DNA from: Serripes groenlandicus
Lineage: Eukaryota; Mollusca; Bivalvia; Cardiida; Cardiidae
Assembly: GCA_031761405.1 (NCBI GenBank)
Contig: JASEVX010000003.1
Span: 19,018,349-19,082,348 of the forward strand
Length of the DNA stretch: 64,000 nucleotides
Direction of reading: 5' to 3'
This document shows positions 1 to 10,533 of the stretch, piece after piece. Made by a program: the position numbers and the translations under genes. The notes under the pieces were generated by a model. It was not told the DNA's origin and searched no databases. It saw nothing but the letters and a program-made list of their open reading frames with translations. Each line of letters starts with the position of its first letter. Position 1 is the first letter of the stretch.

Positions 1-300
1 ATGGACATCCCAGGTATCTGGTGCGAATATTAGTGGTACTCTGCGGAAATGGTCCCATAACACTTCTATATGACTATGTCACGTATGTTGAGTCATAGTA
101 TTGTAAAACAGCTGTTAGCTCTTCTGGGACTTCTTCCTTCAAGATCACTATACCTTCGCTGACTTTGTCCAATTAACAACACAATTTAAACTTTGATGGC
201 CTTTAATTTAAAATAGCAGGTGATAACTTTCATCTTTCTACATTAATTGGCTGTTTACCTTGAAATTCACATCTATAATATGCTCAATGGCTAGGAATTA
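1..300. other. AT-rich sequence, no feature seen
   Basis: No ORF of note, no repeat shared with the rest of the window and no RNA-like structure was recognised here. It ends where a repeat shared with 38763 begins. Confidence 0.5.
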
Positions 301-1284
301 TTAGTCGCCGGGCAGAAGCCCGCGACTTCTATTTTTAATAGGTTTTCTGAAATCACATGGGAGGGGGGATTATTATTAGAAAAAAACACATTTAGATGTC
401 TTGTACATATTACAATTGTGTTTGTTTAAAAACACTAAGTAATGACACATCTAAAATGAAATAAATATTCCGATGTTTTAGGTATTTTCAGTTTCTTTAT
501 TTTGACTCGCATTTATGTTTTTTTGTTTTATTTAAGAAGACAAAACAGTCCCTATTAGCTAGACTGGTATACTTTATTTTACACTATATACTACATGTAC
601 TCAAAAGGCGATAACTACAAACCTTTACGTCACAGTCTAATTTGTTTACATACGCGCACCTGCTTGTCGTAGGTGATTTAACTAGTTTTAAAGAAAAATT
701 ACTTTGAACGAACACTCTCTGCCTATAAAGAGAGTTTCAAGAACGACACCTCTGCGAATAAGAAAGAATCGGGTCTTTCGTACACAATTATTTCGTCCTT
801 GACAATTTTAAATGTGTCATTTAATTCCCTAAAGGCATATTGCTTCCGATCTGCATATTGTTATGCATCATTGACACAAGGACGCTCATCATAATATAAT
901 TTTAAAACATGAGTAGTTTGTTATTTTCATTATAAAAAAGGAAGGAAAGAATTAAAATAAATTAACATGTTGTAGGGTTCAGTTTATGTTCGAAATTAAG
1001 TTTAAATTATACAACAATTTCAATGAGATATAACTGTTTAGTTGATATTATATTTCGAAGGTGGTCTAATTTATAAATATTGGACTACAAGGCTTCAATT
1101 ATCATTCACTTCGTTGACAAAACAATGCAAGTTATGATATATTTTCACTTGACCCCACCCCTGATGTTCCAATATGCCCCTCAGTTGATAACTGTTTATT
1201 CAACTACTATAATGTTAGTGTTATGCATAACTGCACTATGGATATCCGGCGACATTGATGCGTTGCATCAACTTTCTCTTGTTC
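301..1284 (+). mobile_element. hairpin-ended interspersed repeat, copy A
   Basis: This block is shared with 38763-40186. The left end is a near-perfect hairpin: AGTCGCCGGGC, loop AGAA, GCCCGCGACT. The right end has a 7 bp stem, TTGATGC-GTT-GCATCAA, 13 bases before the last shared base. No transposase is present, so it looks non-autonomous. Copy A lacks about 430 bp that copy B carries between its left and right parts (the break in A lies near 1088). The two copies also differ by several block substitutions inside. Hairpins at the ends and no obvious target duplication resemble Helitron-like elements: read on the minus strand it ends GCGACTAA, which fits CTRR. The usual 5' TC is not seen, however, so the class remains open. 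Confidence 0.6.
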
Positions 1285-1585
1285 AATACATTTATTACGG
1301 TATGAAGAGTTCGCCGGAAACAAGTCTTATGGCGCAAATTTTTTAAAAATATTATAAACATCGTCAAATAAACGGGTCTCAGGCCCTGTATAAACAAAGC
1401 AATGGCAGTTGCATCGTCGGGCAGGTAAGCCAGTTTATTAAATCTATAAAGTCGTATTTTGAATTTGCCCGGGTCTACGCGAAATATGGTTCTAAAAGAA
1501 AATCAATTATTTGGAAGACCAGAAATTTATAATTGATTCGCAATATTTTAAAAGACTTCAATTTTACTACCAATTTTAATAAGTT
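1285..1585. other. AT-rich intergenic or intronic sequence
   Basis: No coding potential or repeat was recognised. The hAT remnant lies downstream, so this may be part of its missing or decayed 5' half. Confidence 0.4.
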
Positions 1586-1671
1586 GTCTGCGTAGCTTAA
1601 TGGTGATGCTTTCGGGCTGTCACGCGGGAGCTCAAGGATTGAAACCGCTTACCGGAGATTTTTTTTTTTTT
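1586..1671 (+). repeat. tRNA-derived SINE head (S1)
   Basis: An A-box-like TAGCTTAATGG is followed about 40 bases later by a B-box-like GGATTGAAACC (1636-1646) and then a run of 13 T (1659-1671), the layout of an RNA polymerase III unit. The stem regions do not pair as a functional tRNA, so this is a tRNA pseudogene or a SINE head rather than a tRNA gene. Confidence 0.55.
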
Positions 1672-1951
1672 CATTTAATATTTTAAGTTTAACATAAAAC
1701 TGTCACTCAGCAGCTACAGTTATTTCATGCAGCCTCAGAGAGATGAACGATACATAATAACTATGGTTCTTCCGACCGTGTGCGCATATGATAGAAAGGA
1801 CCACCCTGGTTAACACTACCAACTGCGCTATATCGTGACGCCTCATTTTTACTAAATTAGTTAAATGTTTGAAATTGTTTCATTTTACAATCTTGCTACT
1901 CCGATTTATTTATTTTTCATTTCATGCAATCATATTAATATTGCATTTCAG

Positions 1952-3269
1952 TGGCGACTCTGTCATATCCGACAATTGTCGTGGTCAAGGGTATGATGGA
2001 GCGTCCAACTTCATGGGTCATATAAATGGAGTGGCCGTTAAAATTCGACAAGAAGTTCCACAGGCCATTGTTGTGCACTGTTTTGCACATTGTTTAAACC
2101 TAGGTCTACAAGATTCATGCCGTCAAATAAAAGCCATGCGGGATGCAATCGATCTAGTTAAAGAGATCGCCTCACTCATAAAGTGGTCGCCAAAACGTCA
2201 GGTTTTGTTTGAAAAGCTACAAGTCGAGTAGGGAAAATCTACAGCAACTATCAAGCCATTGTGCCCGACACGATGGACTGTAAGAACGTCTGCTATAAGT
2301 TCTGTGTTTGACAACTATGAAGTCCTCATAGATACTATGGATGAGGTGAACGCATCAGGAAATGATGATTATTCAAGACGTGCTGGTGGTATTTCAACCT
2401 TGATGCAGAAATTTAACACATATTTTTGGCTGCACCTTTCACATATTCTGTTTGCCGCAACTGAGCAACTGTCTATTACACTCCAAAACAAAGACTCGTG
2501 TGTGGTGGTAGACGCTAAGAATGATTGCAGAATGCTTATGTCCTTCTGTACGAGACAGAGAACAGTTGAGTCGTTCAAAGTGTTCTATGAGAAAATCGAA
2601 ACCATGTCACAGGACATCACGGAGACCCCTTGTCTGCCCCGATATAAAAGAGTACCGAAACGTCTGGATTCCGGGGAAGATAGTGTGAAATTTAATAACA
2701 CAAAAGACTACTTCCGCCAACAGTATTTCGAAGTCGACTGTATTCAGAACCATCTTGAGCGACGACTTCTAAACAAGAATATTGACGTTGTAGAGGACAT
2801 TGAACGAGTGGTAATAGATGCGGCAAATGGTGTCTCCGTTGATGTCCCGGTAAGCGTAAGCAACTTGTACAAAGACGACATCGACATGCAAAAGCTGCAG
2901 GCGCAATTACCTTTAATGGACGACATGGTCAAAGGAAGTGCATTGAAGGTCGCTAAAGTATCAAGCATAAGAACTGTATGTGACATATTAAATAATGAGC
3001 CAGGCGCAAAGAAGTTTATGTCAGCTGTCGTCATGCTAATACAGATGTATTTTACAATTACCGTTACCACCGCAACGGCTGAACGTTCATTTTCGACTTT
3101 ACGTCGACTTAAAACCTACTTAAGATCAACGATGTCACAGGAACGTTCGAACAATATGCTGTTGTTACACTGCCACAAAGACGAAACTGATCAGATTAAC
3201 ATTCTACAAGTAGCGTCAGAATTTGCAGCAAAGAACAAAGAGAGGACAGAGTACTTTGGCAAGTTTTAG
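1952..3269 (+). pseudogene. hAT-superfamily transposase, ZMYM1/DUF4371 type, 5'-truncated with an in-frame stop
   Basis: Two stretches in the same frame, split by TAG at 2229-2231, encode the middle and end of a hAT transposase of the zinc-finger-MYM-1-like group. The first part carries CRGQGYDGASNF and a VHCFAHCLNL motif, which are hallmarks of this family. After the stop the frame continues with CPTRWTVR. Near the end, TATAERSFSTLRRLK marks the C-terminal hAT dimerisation domain (about residues 245-336 of the second part). The readable part begins right after an intron-like acceptor (TTGCATTTCAG, ending at 1951). The TTF/BED zinc finger and the N-terminal catalytic half are missing. An intact relative would cut and paste DNA with 8 bp target duplications. 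The single stop and otherwise open frame suggest a moderately young copy. The start at 1869 is not credible because the first ~27 codons look intronic. Confidence 0.88.
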
Positions 3270-3365
3270 AAAGTGTATAATTGTATAGCCTCCTTACTGT
3301 CCAGTTTTACATCAATACGACGGAATTTGGCCCGCCACTAGGACGGAATTCGACCCGCCACAAAG
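3270..3365 (+). other. possible 3' end of the hAT element
   Basis: Two copies of CCCGCCAC (near 3331 and 3353) lie about 60-90 bases after the transposase stop. On the other strand they read GTGGCGGG, similar to hAT inverted-repeat ends that start CAGTGGCGG. The matching left end was not found, consistent with a 5'-truncated element. Confidence 0.3.
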
Positions 3366-3794
3366 AGACGTTAATGATTATTTTAAACCTGGACTATTTC
3401 AATACTAACGAATAAGATCGTATTTGCTGGACTTGCTTGTATGATAAAAACGATACACAATAATTAATTGAAGTCACGATGATTGAAGTCATTGAGAGCA
3501 AGGATATTTATTACAGATAAACAAAAGGGACTATTATTCAAAACAGAACATATAGATTATACTATCGGATCCGGGTGTGTGGGTGTCCGATCAAATATAC
3601 GAATATCACTTATCTGATTTGAAATAAACTATCTGAAGAATTCAATGTGTATTGTAATCTGTATTAATGCTTTATTGGTGCAACACTGCAAATACTATTA
3701 CTAACCCTGTATTAACAATTAAACGTAATTAATGTGCATTAAAATATTTAAGGCTACATGGTATATATTGGCTTCTGTTATTGGTTGGCCCCCC
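3366..3794. other. AT-rich sequence, nothing recognised
   Basis: No ORF, repeat or RNA-like structure was identified. Confidence 0.5.
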
Positions 3795-4345
3795 CAATAA
3801 TTGAAACGCTCCTACGCCCATGATACATGCCCTGTATGTGGTGGTACTGAATACAAAAAACTAGAAACAAATTGTCTGCCTTCCACGAGCTTGATCAATT
3901 GCCATCATCCTTTAAGTGACATCGTCTTGACGAGGGTGATAGTCTTATATCTACATTCTTTAAACGGCATGCAAAATATCATAAGAGCTGTATGTTAAAA
4001 AACCCATTAAAATATAACGTGTTACAAAACGCAGGAGTAGTGGTGACGTTTCTGAAATACCAGAGACATTTACACGACAAAAAGTTACACAGCCTCCTAA
4101 TCCAGATATGACTTGTCTTTTTTGCAACAAATCTGGAATTAAAGCTTATCCCCTACAAAATGCATCCACTGAAGCTGAATCAAATACAGCACAGACGAGT
4201 GACATTTCAGATACTGCCAAAAATACTGCTTTCGCAGAATTAATTTCATACATTCAAGAAGTGTGGCAACACAATAGCTGTATTCCAACTATCAGATTGA
4301 CTTAACTTAAGACAGGTGGCTGCTGATCGAAAATTGCTCGACTTG
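3795..4345 (+). pseudogene. frameshifted remnant of an uncharacterised invertebrate Cys-rich protein family
   Basis: Read across three frames, the segment gives a consistent protein trace. It has a CPVCGG zinc-knuckle start (3830s), then EGDSLISTFFKRHAKYHKSC in a second frame (about 3933-3995). A third frame (about 4036-4305) has CLFCNKSG and AFAELISYIQEVW. Another shift leads to LRQVAADRKLLDLVG before a stop near 4345. The order C-x2-C, YHK-x-C, C-x2-C, AFAEL-x-YI resembles the N-terminal part of long, poorly characterised proteins that are abundant in molluscs and cnidarians and probably carried by transposons. At least three frame changes show that it is dead. Family membership is from memory of the pattern, not a search. 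Confidence 0.5.
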
Positions 4346-5110
4346 GTCGGATTTGTTTAAGTTTTGTCAGTTCACATATTACATGTAACTGTTAGGAAAG
4401 TAATCATTTAAATTGCAAAAAGTAAATTGTCTATTTAAACTAAATTTGGATAAATCATTTTAGTCTGGAGGCTAAGCAAAACATCCTTCACTTCTTGATA
4501 CAAGTATGAAACTTGGTACAAAGGTGATGTGGTGTATACTTATTCATTTTCAAACGAGACCACAAGAAGATTTTGCCTAAAGCGGCTGAGGCGGCCATTT
4601 TTCAAAATGGCCGACACGAACATTTACAATCTGTTATATTTTAACAAATTATTGGTTTTCTCTTCTAGAGACCCTTAAAGTCGGTCTTCGTTTCTGTCCG
4701 TTTGTTTGTTTGTTTGTGGCAAGCGTAGCGCCAAAACTATTCAACGGATTTCGACCAAACTTGGTAGGGATGAAGGGTCTAGGTTCTAGTTGTTCCTTTT
4801 ATAGTATGGTCCCACAGTCTTTTTGAATTTAGAAACCACTTGGTGTGCGTTGTGTAGCCCATCAGTTGCTACATCGAATGATCGTCCCGATTTTTGACCC
4901 GTCTCTCCGTTTTCCTTAATATTTGAGTTGCCATAAGGGGTACCATTTCCGCGGAAAACACAGACAAGTCAAAACTAAATATATCGACACAAAAAGAAAT
5001 GGTTTCCTATTACCTGATCGCTGATTGGCTAAATATCCGGACACGACCAAATATCGACCAACCAGAGAGCACTTCACATAGCCATTACAACTTCCGTTTC
5101 CCGTACTTTT
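4346..5110. other. dispersed repeat fragments
   Basis: There is no gene. The stretch contains a (GTTT)n-like run (about 4700-4717) followed by sequence around ACTATTCAACGGATTTCGAC, a phrase typical of an abundant invertebrate repeat, and several 'aaaatggccg' phrases. The left edge of the large tandem duplication lies at 5110/5111. Confidence 0.4.
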
Positions 5111-5439
5111 ACACGAGGAGAAGAAATATTCAAGTGAATTTGACGCTGTTCTCGCGACAACTCGATAGCTTGTTTCATTATTCGTGCGGTGTCGTGAGAG
5201 TAGAGACAAGACAGAACCATCGTCGCAGTATGCTTGTTGAGATATTATCAAAGTTTCTTTTATCTTTATTCATATTTTTTTATGAACAGACAGGTAAAAA
5301 GAAAAACATTTGTTTCAACAAAATGGGAAACAAAATGGCCGCCATTTAACATCAAAATGTATTTTAAAAAGTTTTTATACAATCTTAAGACAAAAAATGG
5401 CAAAAATGTAATTGTTTTGTGCAATAATTTGTTTCTAAC

Positions 5440-5620
5440 TATGAACACCATTTGTCATCTGACTTTATTAGCTCGTCTGAGTACGAAGTGCGGGATGAGC
5501 TATTGTGATCGTTCACCGTCCGGTGACGGCTGCATCTGTATGTCCGTGGAGAAATGGCAACATTTTAAAAATCTTCTTGTCCAAACGCACTGGCCTAATT
5601 TGAAAATTAGTCTCTAAATA
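5440..5620 (+). repeat. mollusc-type dispersed repeat
   Basis: The phrase TTAGCTCGTCTGAGTACGAA followed by GATGAGCTATTGTGATCG is the degenerate start of a repeat seen very widely in mollusc genomes (recalled, not searched). The 127-residue ORF over it is not supported as a gene. Confidence 0.45.
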
Positions 5621-7130
5621 TGCCAGTGTCAAGTCAAATATCAGTTTAAAAGTATATTTCTAGGCTTTAGAATGTATTATCACATTGACGCGCATGTTTT
5701 TTGGCTGCGACTACTCTTGTATTGGGGCTGTTTTTGTCTAGGACGCAGAATCATGACATCCGACTTCTGGTCATTTAAAGTTGATGTTGACACCATGGCG
5801 TTATGAATGACTGGGTCTACACTCAACAACAAGTTATTCTGCTTCTTCAACAGTTGGACTGACATATTCACTGTATCTGTTCACTTTCAGGTCCTTTGCC
5901 CGCCTGGTTCACACTTAAATACGGGTTTGAACATTGTTTTTCTCTTTTTCCGGTCCTCTTTCATAATTAATCCTCAAAATAAAAAGCTTTTATGAATAAA
6001 AATGTGTATATCCTCTATGTATGTTGCCTAAATGCTTGCACACAATGGAATGAGTCATATCATAAATACATAAATCTCTAGATCCTTCATGAATTTCTAC
6101 TAAGAGCCCTGGACCTTATTTCCTGTAAAATAAAAGAGATGGGGGTGTGGGAGAAGGTATATATTTTGGGATCAGTTCATTGCAACAGTGTTGCTAACAT
6201 TTGGAATATAATAGTGTCTCATAATGGCCTATTAAAAGGGCCTTATTGAAGAAAAAACCTTATTTTTTACAAAAAAAAAGGTTATGGAATTAAAATTTAA
6301 TTAAAATCACTAAATTTGATTTGTAATTACATTATTCGTCATTTGGCATGTTAAATACACTATATCAGACAGATATTATAAGCTACTTTTTAAGGATTAA
6401 ACATTTTCATTTGTTCTCAAGGGAGATAATGCTATTACAAGTTAATAGCATAGTTATATATTGATAGGGTTAAGGAAAACGGCTACTTTTCCATAACCGT
6501 TTGACCAAATGTATTTAATTTTTGTATGTAAGTCCGCAATAGGCTACTCTATACTAAACTGTAAAAGATACGCCGTTTAGTGAAAAACAGAATTCCCTTT
6601 AAAGTTTACAGCAAACACTGAGGTTGAGGTCAAAATAGTTATCATTGTGCCGACTTCTTGCATGTAAAAAATACAGAGATTCAACAAAGGAACTATTTCT
6701 GTTCTTGTTATCGTTAATCAATGTAAAATTATGTTAATCATTGTAAAATTATGTTAATCATTGTAAAATTATGTTAATCATTGTAAAATTATGATAATAA
6801 TCATAAAACATCGTCTTGATAGTAATTTCATTTATGACTAGAATGTCATTCTACTTAGAACTATTTTGATTTTCGAGGTGGAATTCAATTGTGAACCTTG
6901 GCTGCAGCCGTAAGTCGACTTTTCGGAAGCAGGCTAGGCTCCAAAAACGAACGAGTTTTCACGATAACAGGATTGAATTCACCAACCAAACGAAAACGTT
7001 TTATGTAGCGCTCGAAAGAGTGTCCCCTTTGGGCGGATACCAATACTTGTTACCCTAATGTACATGTTGACCGATCTTTCGGAAAAGCGACAATCTTGTT
7101 GCTTCAAACATAGAAACAAACATTCAAACA
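5621..7130. other. non-coding AT-rich part of the duplicated segment
   Basis: No gene was recognised; all ORFs are short and lack family features. The only structure noted is the 20 bp minisatellite near 6714. Confidence 0.4.
6714..6793 (+). repeat. 20 bp minisatellite, four units
   Basis: The unit GTTAATCATTGTAAAATTAT is repeated four times. The second copy of the segment has three, so the tract changed length after duplication. Confidence 0.9.
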
Positions 7131-7470
7131 TTAACCCTTTCCCACTTATAGACGCTTTCTGACGTCTCTGCAGCAGATATGTTACATGGACGTGAAACTA
7201 GTGAGGCTGCTGCACTTACAGTGTTTTGTAAGAGTAATCATCTCTGTCTATATGTATGCATATTTAACATTTAGGCGGAGATATAGGTCTCTTCACTTTG
7301 CAGAAATGAATAATATAACCCTTTACCTTATACAGATGCTTTCTGATGTCTCTGCAATCTTTTTAAAACATTCTGACAAAAGGAGAAATAGCTCATAATA
7401 AGCAATTTCTTCTTTTGCCACAATGTCTTCAACAACTCTATTCAATATTTGTAAAAACGTTTTTAGAGGT
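7131..7470 (+). mobile_element. palindromic MITE fragments (TTAACCCTTTCCCAC family)
   Basis: Two partial copies start at 7131 (TTAACCCTTTCCCACTTATA) and 7315. The second has the family core AAAGGAGAAAT...CTCATAATAAGC...TTTCTTCTTTTGCC, which is nearly self-complementary. This is the commonest interspersed family in the window. Confidence 0.65.
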
Positions 7471-7570
7471 TTTCCATAATATTGCCTAGATGGTCTAAAT
7501 GCCACCAGTGAGTCAGTCGCCGTGCCAGTTCCTCAATTCTGAGCGCCAATGACAAAAAGCCATAACTACC

Positions 7571-7642
7571 ATTGTTATGACCCGGTTTGGGATCGAATCC
7601 TAGACCCCCCGCATCCGATACTTAACCGCCACCGATGTGAGA
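7571..7642 (-). repeat. tRNA-derived SINE head (S2)
   Basis: On the minus strand an A-box-like GGTGGCGGTTAAGTATCGG is followed by GGGGGGTCTAGGATTCGATC, where GGATTCGATCC is a good B box. Pairing is poor and there is no terminator close by, so I call it SINE-derived rather than a tRNA gene. Confidence 0.6.
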
Positions 7643-7936
7643 TCCTCAAATAAAAACAATAGTTCAAATAAACTAGTCAATCAGTCGTTTACAGCGGTCA
7701 TTTTGCGATACCTCTGTACATATCCTATCATAGTATTGGTAAGTCACACAAATATCGCGAATAAACATACAGTAGCCGTGATATAACTGAGATACTGTTA
7801 AAAAAAAGGGCAAAACATGAAATAAAATCGAATCAAATATAAAACTTATCACTTTATTCGCATGAATGTTCTAAGTAGCTAATAAGTCGAATGACGTACT
7901 CTTTGTTCAGATTTGACAGTGAAGATTATTTAATGA

Positions 7937-8112
7937 ACCCTTCCCTTTCAGACTAAGAGATGCATTCTGACTCTTCTGTAGCTGACGATTTTTGCAATCA
8001 TTTGAGCAATTCTCAATTTTTCACAATGCTTTCAACTTTATTAGATAATTAAACCCGCATTCAATGTTTGCAAAGAATGTTTCAAAGTTGTCTGCTGCAG
8101 ATTTTATGTAAA
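7937..8112 (+). mobile_element. palindromic MITE, degenerate copy
   Basis: It starts AACCCTTCCCTTTCAG and ends with the family phrase AAAGTTGTCTGCTGCAG. The central TTTGAGCAATTCTCAA is a worn version of the family's palindromic core. Confidence 0.55.
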
Positions 8113-8140
8113 CTTTCAACAATACCTCAAGACGGGCATT

Positions 8141-8284
8141 AATTGAAGTGTTTCGCCCACTTTCCTATTTCATTAAATATGGCTACCTTATAATCATTCA
8201 GTCAGGTGACCAATGGCAATGCTGTCAATATACGTTGATTGTCATCTTCCTTTGTCATTCCTCTCGAAGACAGGGAGACAGAGA
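8141..8284 (+). promoter_or_regulatory. putative promoter of the secreted-peptide exon, duplicated at 9108
   Basis: This stretch is alignable with 9108-9260: both share GTTTCGC-CACTTTCCTAT, TCATTAAATAT, TCAGGTGACC and AATGCT-T-AATA followed by TTGATTG. The second copy has a clear TATAAATA at the position where this one has TCAATATAC. The alignment ends just before the ATG at 8285. The match places the likely transcription start about 30 bases downstream, near 8260. Confidence 0.4.
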
Positions 8285-8338
8285 ATGGGGAAGCTCTGTT
8301 TCTTGTTGCTTGTGGCGTTCGTCTGCTCCGCATTTGGG
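8285..8338 (+). CDS. signal-peptide first exon of an unidentified secreted peptide, copy 1
   Basis: The ATG at 8285 opens 18 codons, MGKLCFLLLVAFVCSAFG. This is a textbook signal peptide: Lys at position 3, hydrophobic core LLLVAFV, small residues CSA near a cleavage site. It is followed at once by GTGAGT, a perfect 5' splice donor (GGG|GTGAGT). Such an exon suits small secreted peptides (antimicrobial, shell-matrix or effector types), but the mature part is not identified, so no function can be assigned. The upstream sequence is promoter-like. The next exon is not certain; a weak candidate is at 9014. The copy at 13686 is identical as far as I can see. Confidence 0.5.
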
Positions 8339-8360
8339 GTGAGTTGATTCGTCGTTTAAA

Positions 8361-8445
8361 CCCGATCCCGATAACTAAGTGGTCAATGCATTCGTTTTGA
8401 AAGTGTGAAGTGGGAAAGTAGGAGGTCGAATGTTCGAATTACAGT
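8361..8445 (+). repeat. degenerate tRNA-like SINE head (S3)
   Basis: ATAACTAAGTGGTCAATGC is A-box-like and GAATGTTCGAATTA is B-box-like, about 45 bases apart. It sits just after the splice donor, inside the supposed first intron. Confidence 0.4.
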
Positions 8446-8720
8446 GGCGACAGTTGGGTCAATTGTAATATGTCCTGTTGGGAGCCAGTAAAATAATGAT
8501 TCCGAATATATATATATAACTGCTGCCTGGAAAAAAGGACATAATTCTAGCAGTACACGTCATGTGAAAGAACTAAGGGCAATCATAAATAGTAGATCAA
8601 AAAAGTATCGGACCGAGAACAGAACCCTGGGGCACGCCGGCTACAACTTCCCTGGGTGTTAATTGTTCTCGGGAGATAAATATCTTTTGAATTATAGAAT
8701 TATGATAAGACTAAAACAAA

Positions 8721-8900
8721 TCTGCGCAATCCGCGCAGACTGATCCGGGCCGACACATTACGTCTCAGGGGGATAGAGGTATAAATTAATGATTCCTGAA
8801 ACAGAAAATCAACAGGCGTGGCATGCTTAGGCTGATCCGGGTCGACACTTATCGCAGAGTCCATTGTGGACTCATTGTTGGTTTCCTCGTGCGACGGCTC
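8721..8900 (-). mobile_element. bivalve-type MITE (CTGATCCGGGCCGACAC core)
   Basis: The right end GGTTTCCTCGTGCGACGGCTC is the inverse of GAGCCGTCCCGCGAGAAAAC found at the left of other copies (about 37045, 47842), so the family has terminal inverted repeats near 20 bp. Two CTGATCCGGG-CGACAC motifs lie inside. The left terminal repeat is missing in this copy. Confidence 0.6.
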
Positions 8901-9013
8901 GTATGTACGTACACACAGTCTCACCAGAGCCTTCATTGTACGTGTTCGACTTGTCCGCATATATTTACTTTTTCACGAAAACCGAACCCAACTGATATGG
9001 GCGTTTCACTACA

Positions 9014-9101
9014 ATGGCTGCTCTCCTTGGCGCTAATGGCTGTGGCGTTAGCATTACGACTGACTTAACTGGCTTGTGTCAGGATAAATGGAACAGTAGT
9101 A
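9014..9101 (+). CDS. weak candidate exon with three cysteines
   Basis: An ATG-initiated frame of 57 codons runs to TAG at 9185, after an in-frame TGA at 8993. Its first 30 codons contain ANGCGVSITTDLTGLCQDKW and a further Cys. A good donor (TACCT|GTGAGT) follows at 9102, immediately before the orphan promoter. No acceptor with a pyrimidine tract is visible upstream, and the frame beyond the donor overlaps promoter-like sequence. It could be a lost exon of a tandem gene family, or chance. Confidence 0.2.
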
Positions 9102-9107
9102 CCTGTG

Positions 9108-9260
9108 AGTTTCGCACACTTTCCTATATCATTAAATATCGCGCTACCAATCAAGCAATCAACTCTTCTGGTCAGGTGACCTATTAGAATGCTATAAATA
9201 GACTTTGATTGCCTACCTCTTATATCATTACTAACTAATTCCCATCGCAGGACTGCAATA
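9108..9260 (+). promoter_or_regulatory. orphan duplicated promoter with TATA box
   Basis: This is a paralogue of 8141-8284, with TATAAATA at 9193-9200. The signal-peptide exon that should follow is absent: the sequence diverges after CTCTTATATCATT. It marks an older small tandem duplication of the gene's 5' end. Confidence 0.4.
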
Positions 9261-9862
9261 CAACATTTACTAAGTCTCCCATGCATTATATCCTAAAGGT
9301 TGAAAAACTCTAATATTATTCGCAGCCAAATAGGTTATGATAATGTTATTGATTAGCGACCCACTTACTAGATCCTATCTTTAGTCAATCATGCATTGGG
9401 AATCGAATTGAACGTCAACCAACAAATGGCACAAATGAACAGACTCAGGGTCGCATTGAAATTTGGATCATTCGAATTCTTCCTTATGGTAGAATATCTG
9501 AATGAGCACATTTCAATGCGACCAGGAAAAGCACACTCCTTTTTCGTGTGCCCGTAAGTGTGTTTGGATGAATACGTTATTGAGTAATTCAAATATTAGT
9601 TAAACAACTGATCGATTAATTAATCGAATGAAATACTAAACAATTAACATTGTAAAGTGCAAAGCATTCATCACTTTATATGCAAAAATATACACAGTAC
9701 ACATACATATCAACGTGCATGTAATACACATTTAAAAAGAAGAAAACACCAGAACATAACTATCAGCATTATCTTGTACTGGAGATAGAGTTTAAGAATA
9801 ATTTTGATAATATCATGTGTAAAGAGTATTTATTCTATTTTGAAATCTTTTTTGGATGTATA

Positions 9863-10533
9863 TGTTTGTATGGTGTTATACGCTGGTTTCAGCAACCTTT
9901 CAATGATTGTATGGTGTTATACGCTGGTTTCAGCAACCTTTCAATGATTGTATGGTGTTATACGCTGGTTTCAGCAACCTTTCAATGTTTGTATGGTGTT
10001 ATACGCTGGTTTCAGCAACCTTTCAATGATTGTATGGTGTTATACGCTGGTTTCAGCAAACTTTCAATGTTTGTATGGTGTTATACGCTGGTTTCAGCAA
10101 CCTTTCAATGATTGTATGGTGTTATACGCTGGTTTCAGCAACCTTTCAATGTTTGTATGGTGTTATACGCTAGTTTCAGCAACCTTTCAATGATTGTATG
10201 GTGTTATACGCTGGTTTCAGCAACCTTTCAATGATTGTATGGTGTTATACGCTGGTTTCAGCAACCTTTCAATGTTTGTATGGTGTTATACGCTGGTTTC
10301 AGCAACCTTTCAATGTTTGTATGGTGTTATACGCTGGTTTCAGCAACATTTCAATGTTTGTATGGTGTTATACGCTGGTTTCAGCAACCTTTCAATGTTT
10401 GTATGGTGTTATACGCTGGTTTCAGCAACATTTCAATGTTTGTATGGTGTTATACGCTGGTTTCAGCAACATTTCAATGTTTGTATGGTGTTATACGCTG
10501 GTTTCAGCAACCTTTCAATGTTTGTATGGTGTT
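9863..10533 (+). repeat. 41 bp satellite, array 1 (about 16 units)
   Basis: The monomer begins TGTATGGTGTTATACGCTGG and contains TTTCAGCAACCTTTCAATG. All units here are the 41 bp form, and many carry CAATGATTG in place of CAATGTTTG. The array ends abruptly inside a monomer (GGTGTTA) joined to the start of duplicated-segment copy 2 (ACACGAGG). Overlapping 80-190 residue ORFs are products of the repeat. Confidence 0.97.

Larger units (their letters stand above)
5111..9862 (+). repeat. 4.7 kb tandem-duplicated segment, copy 1
   Basis: The segment starts ACACGAGGAGAAG and recurs at 10534-15263, displaced by 5,423 bases at the left and 5,401 after a 22-base net deletion. I count roughly twenty single-base differences over 4.7 kb, plus one lost 20 bp repeat unit. 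Contents in order: a mollusc-type dispersed repeat, a 20 bp minisatellite, palindromic MITE pieces, a tRNA-like SINE (-), a promoter with a signal-peptide exon, a second SINE, a MITE, a possible second exon, an orphan promoter, then the satellite. The high identity means either a recent duplication or two haplotypes left uncollapsed in an assembly. Confidence 0.95.

Noticed and set aside
5234..5617. 127-residue ORF duplicated at 10657
   Set aside because: Overlaps a mollusc dispersed repeat, low-complexity AT-rich start, no family features; identity of copies only reflects the duplication.
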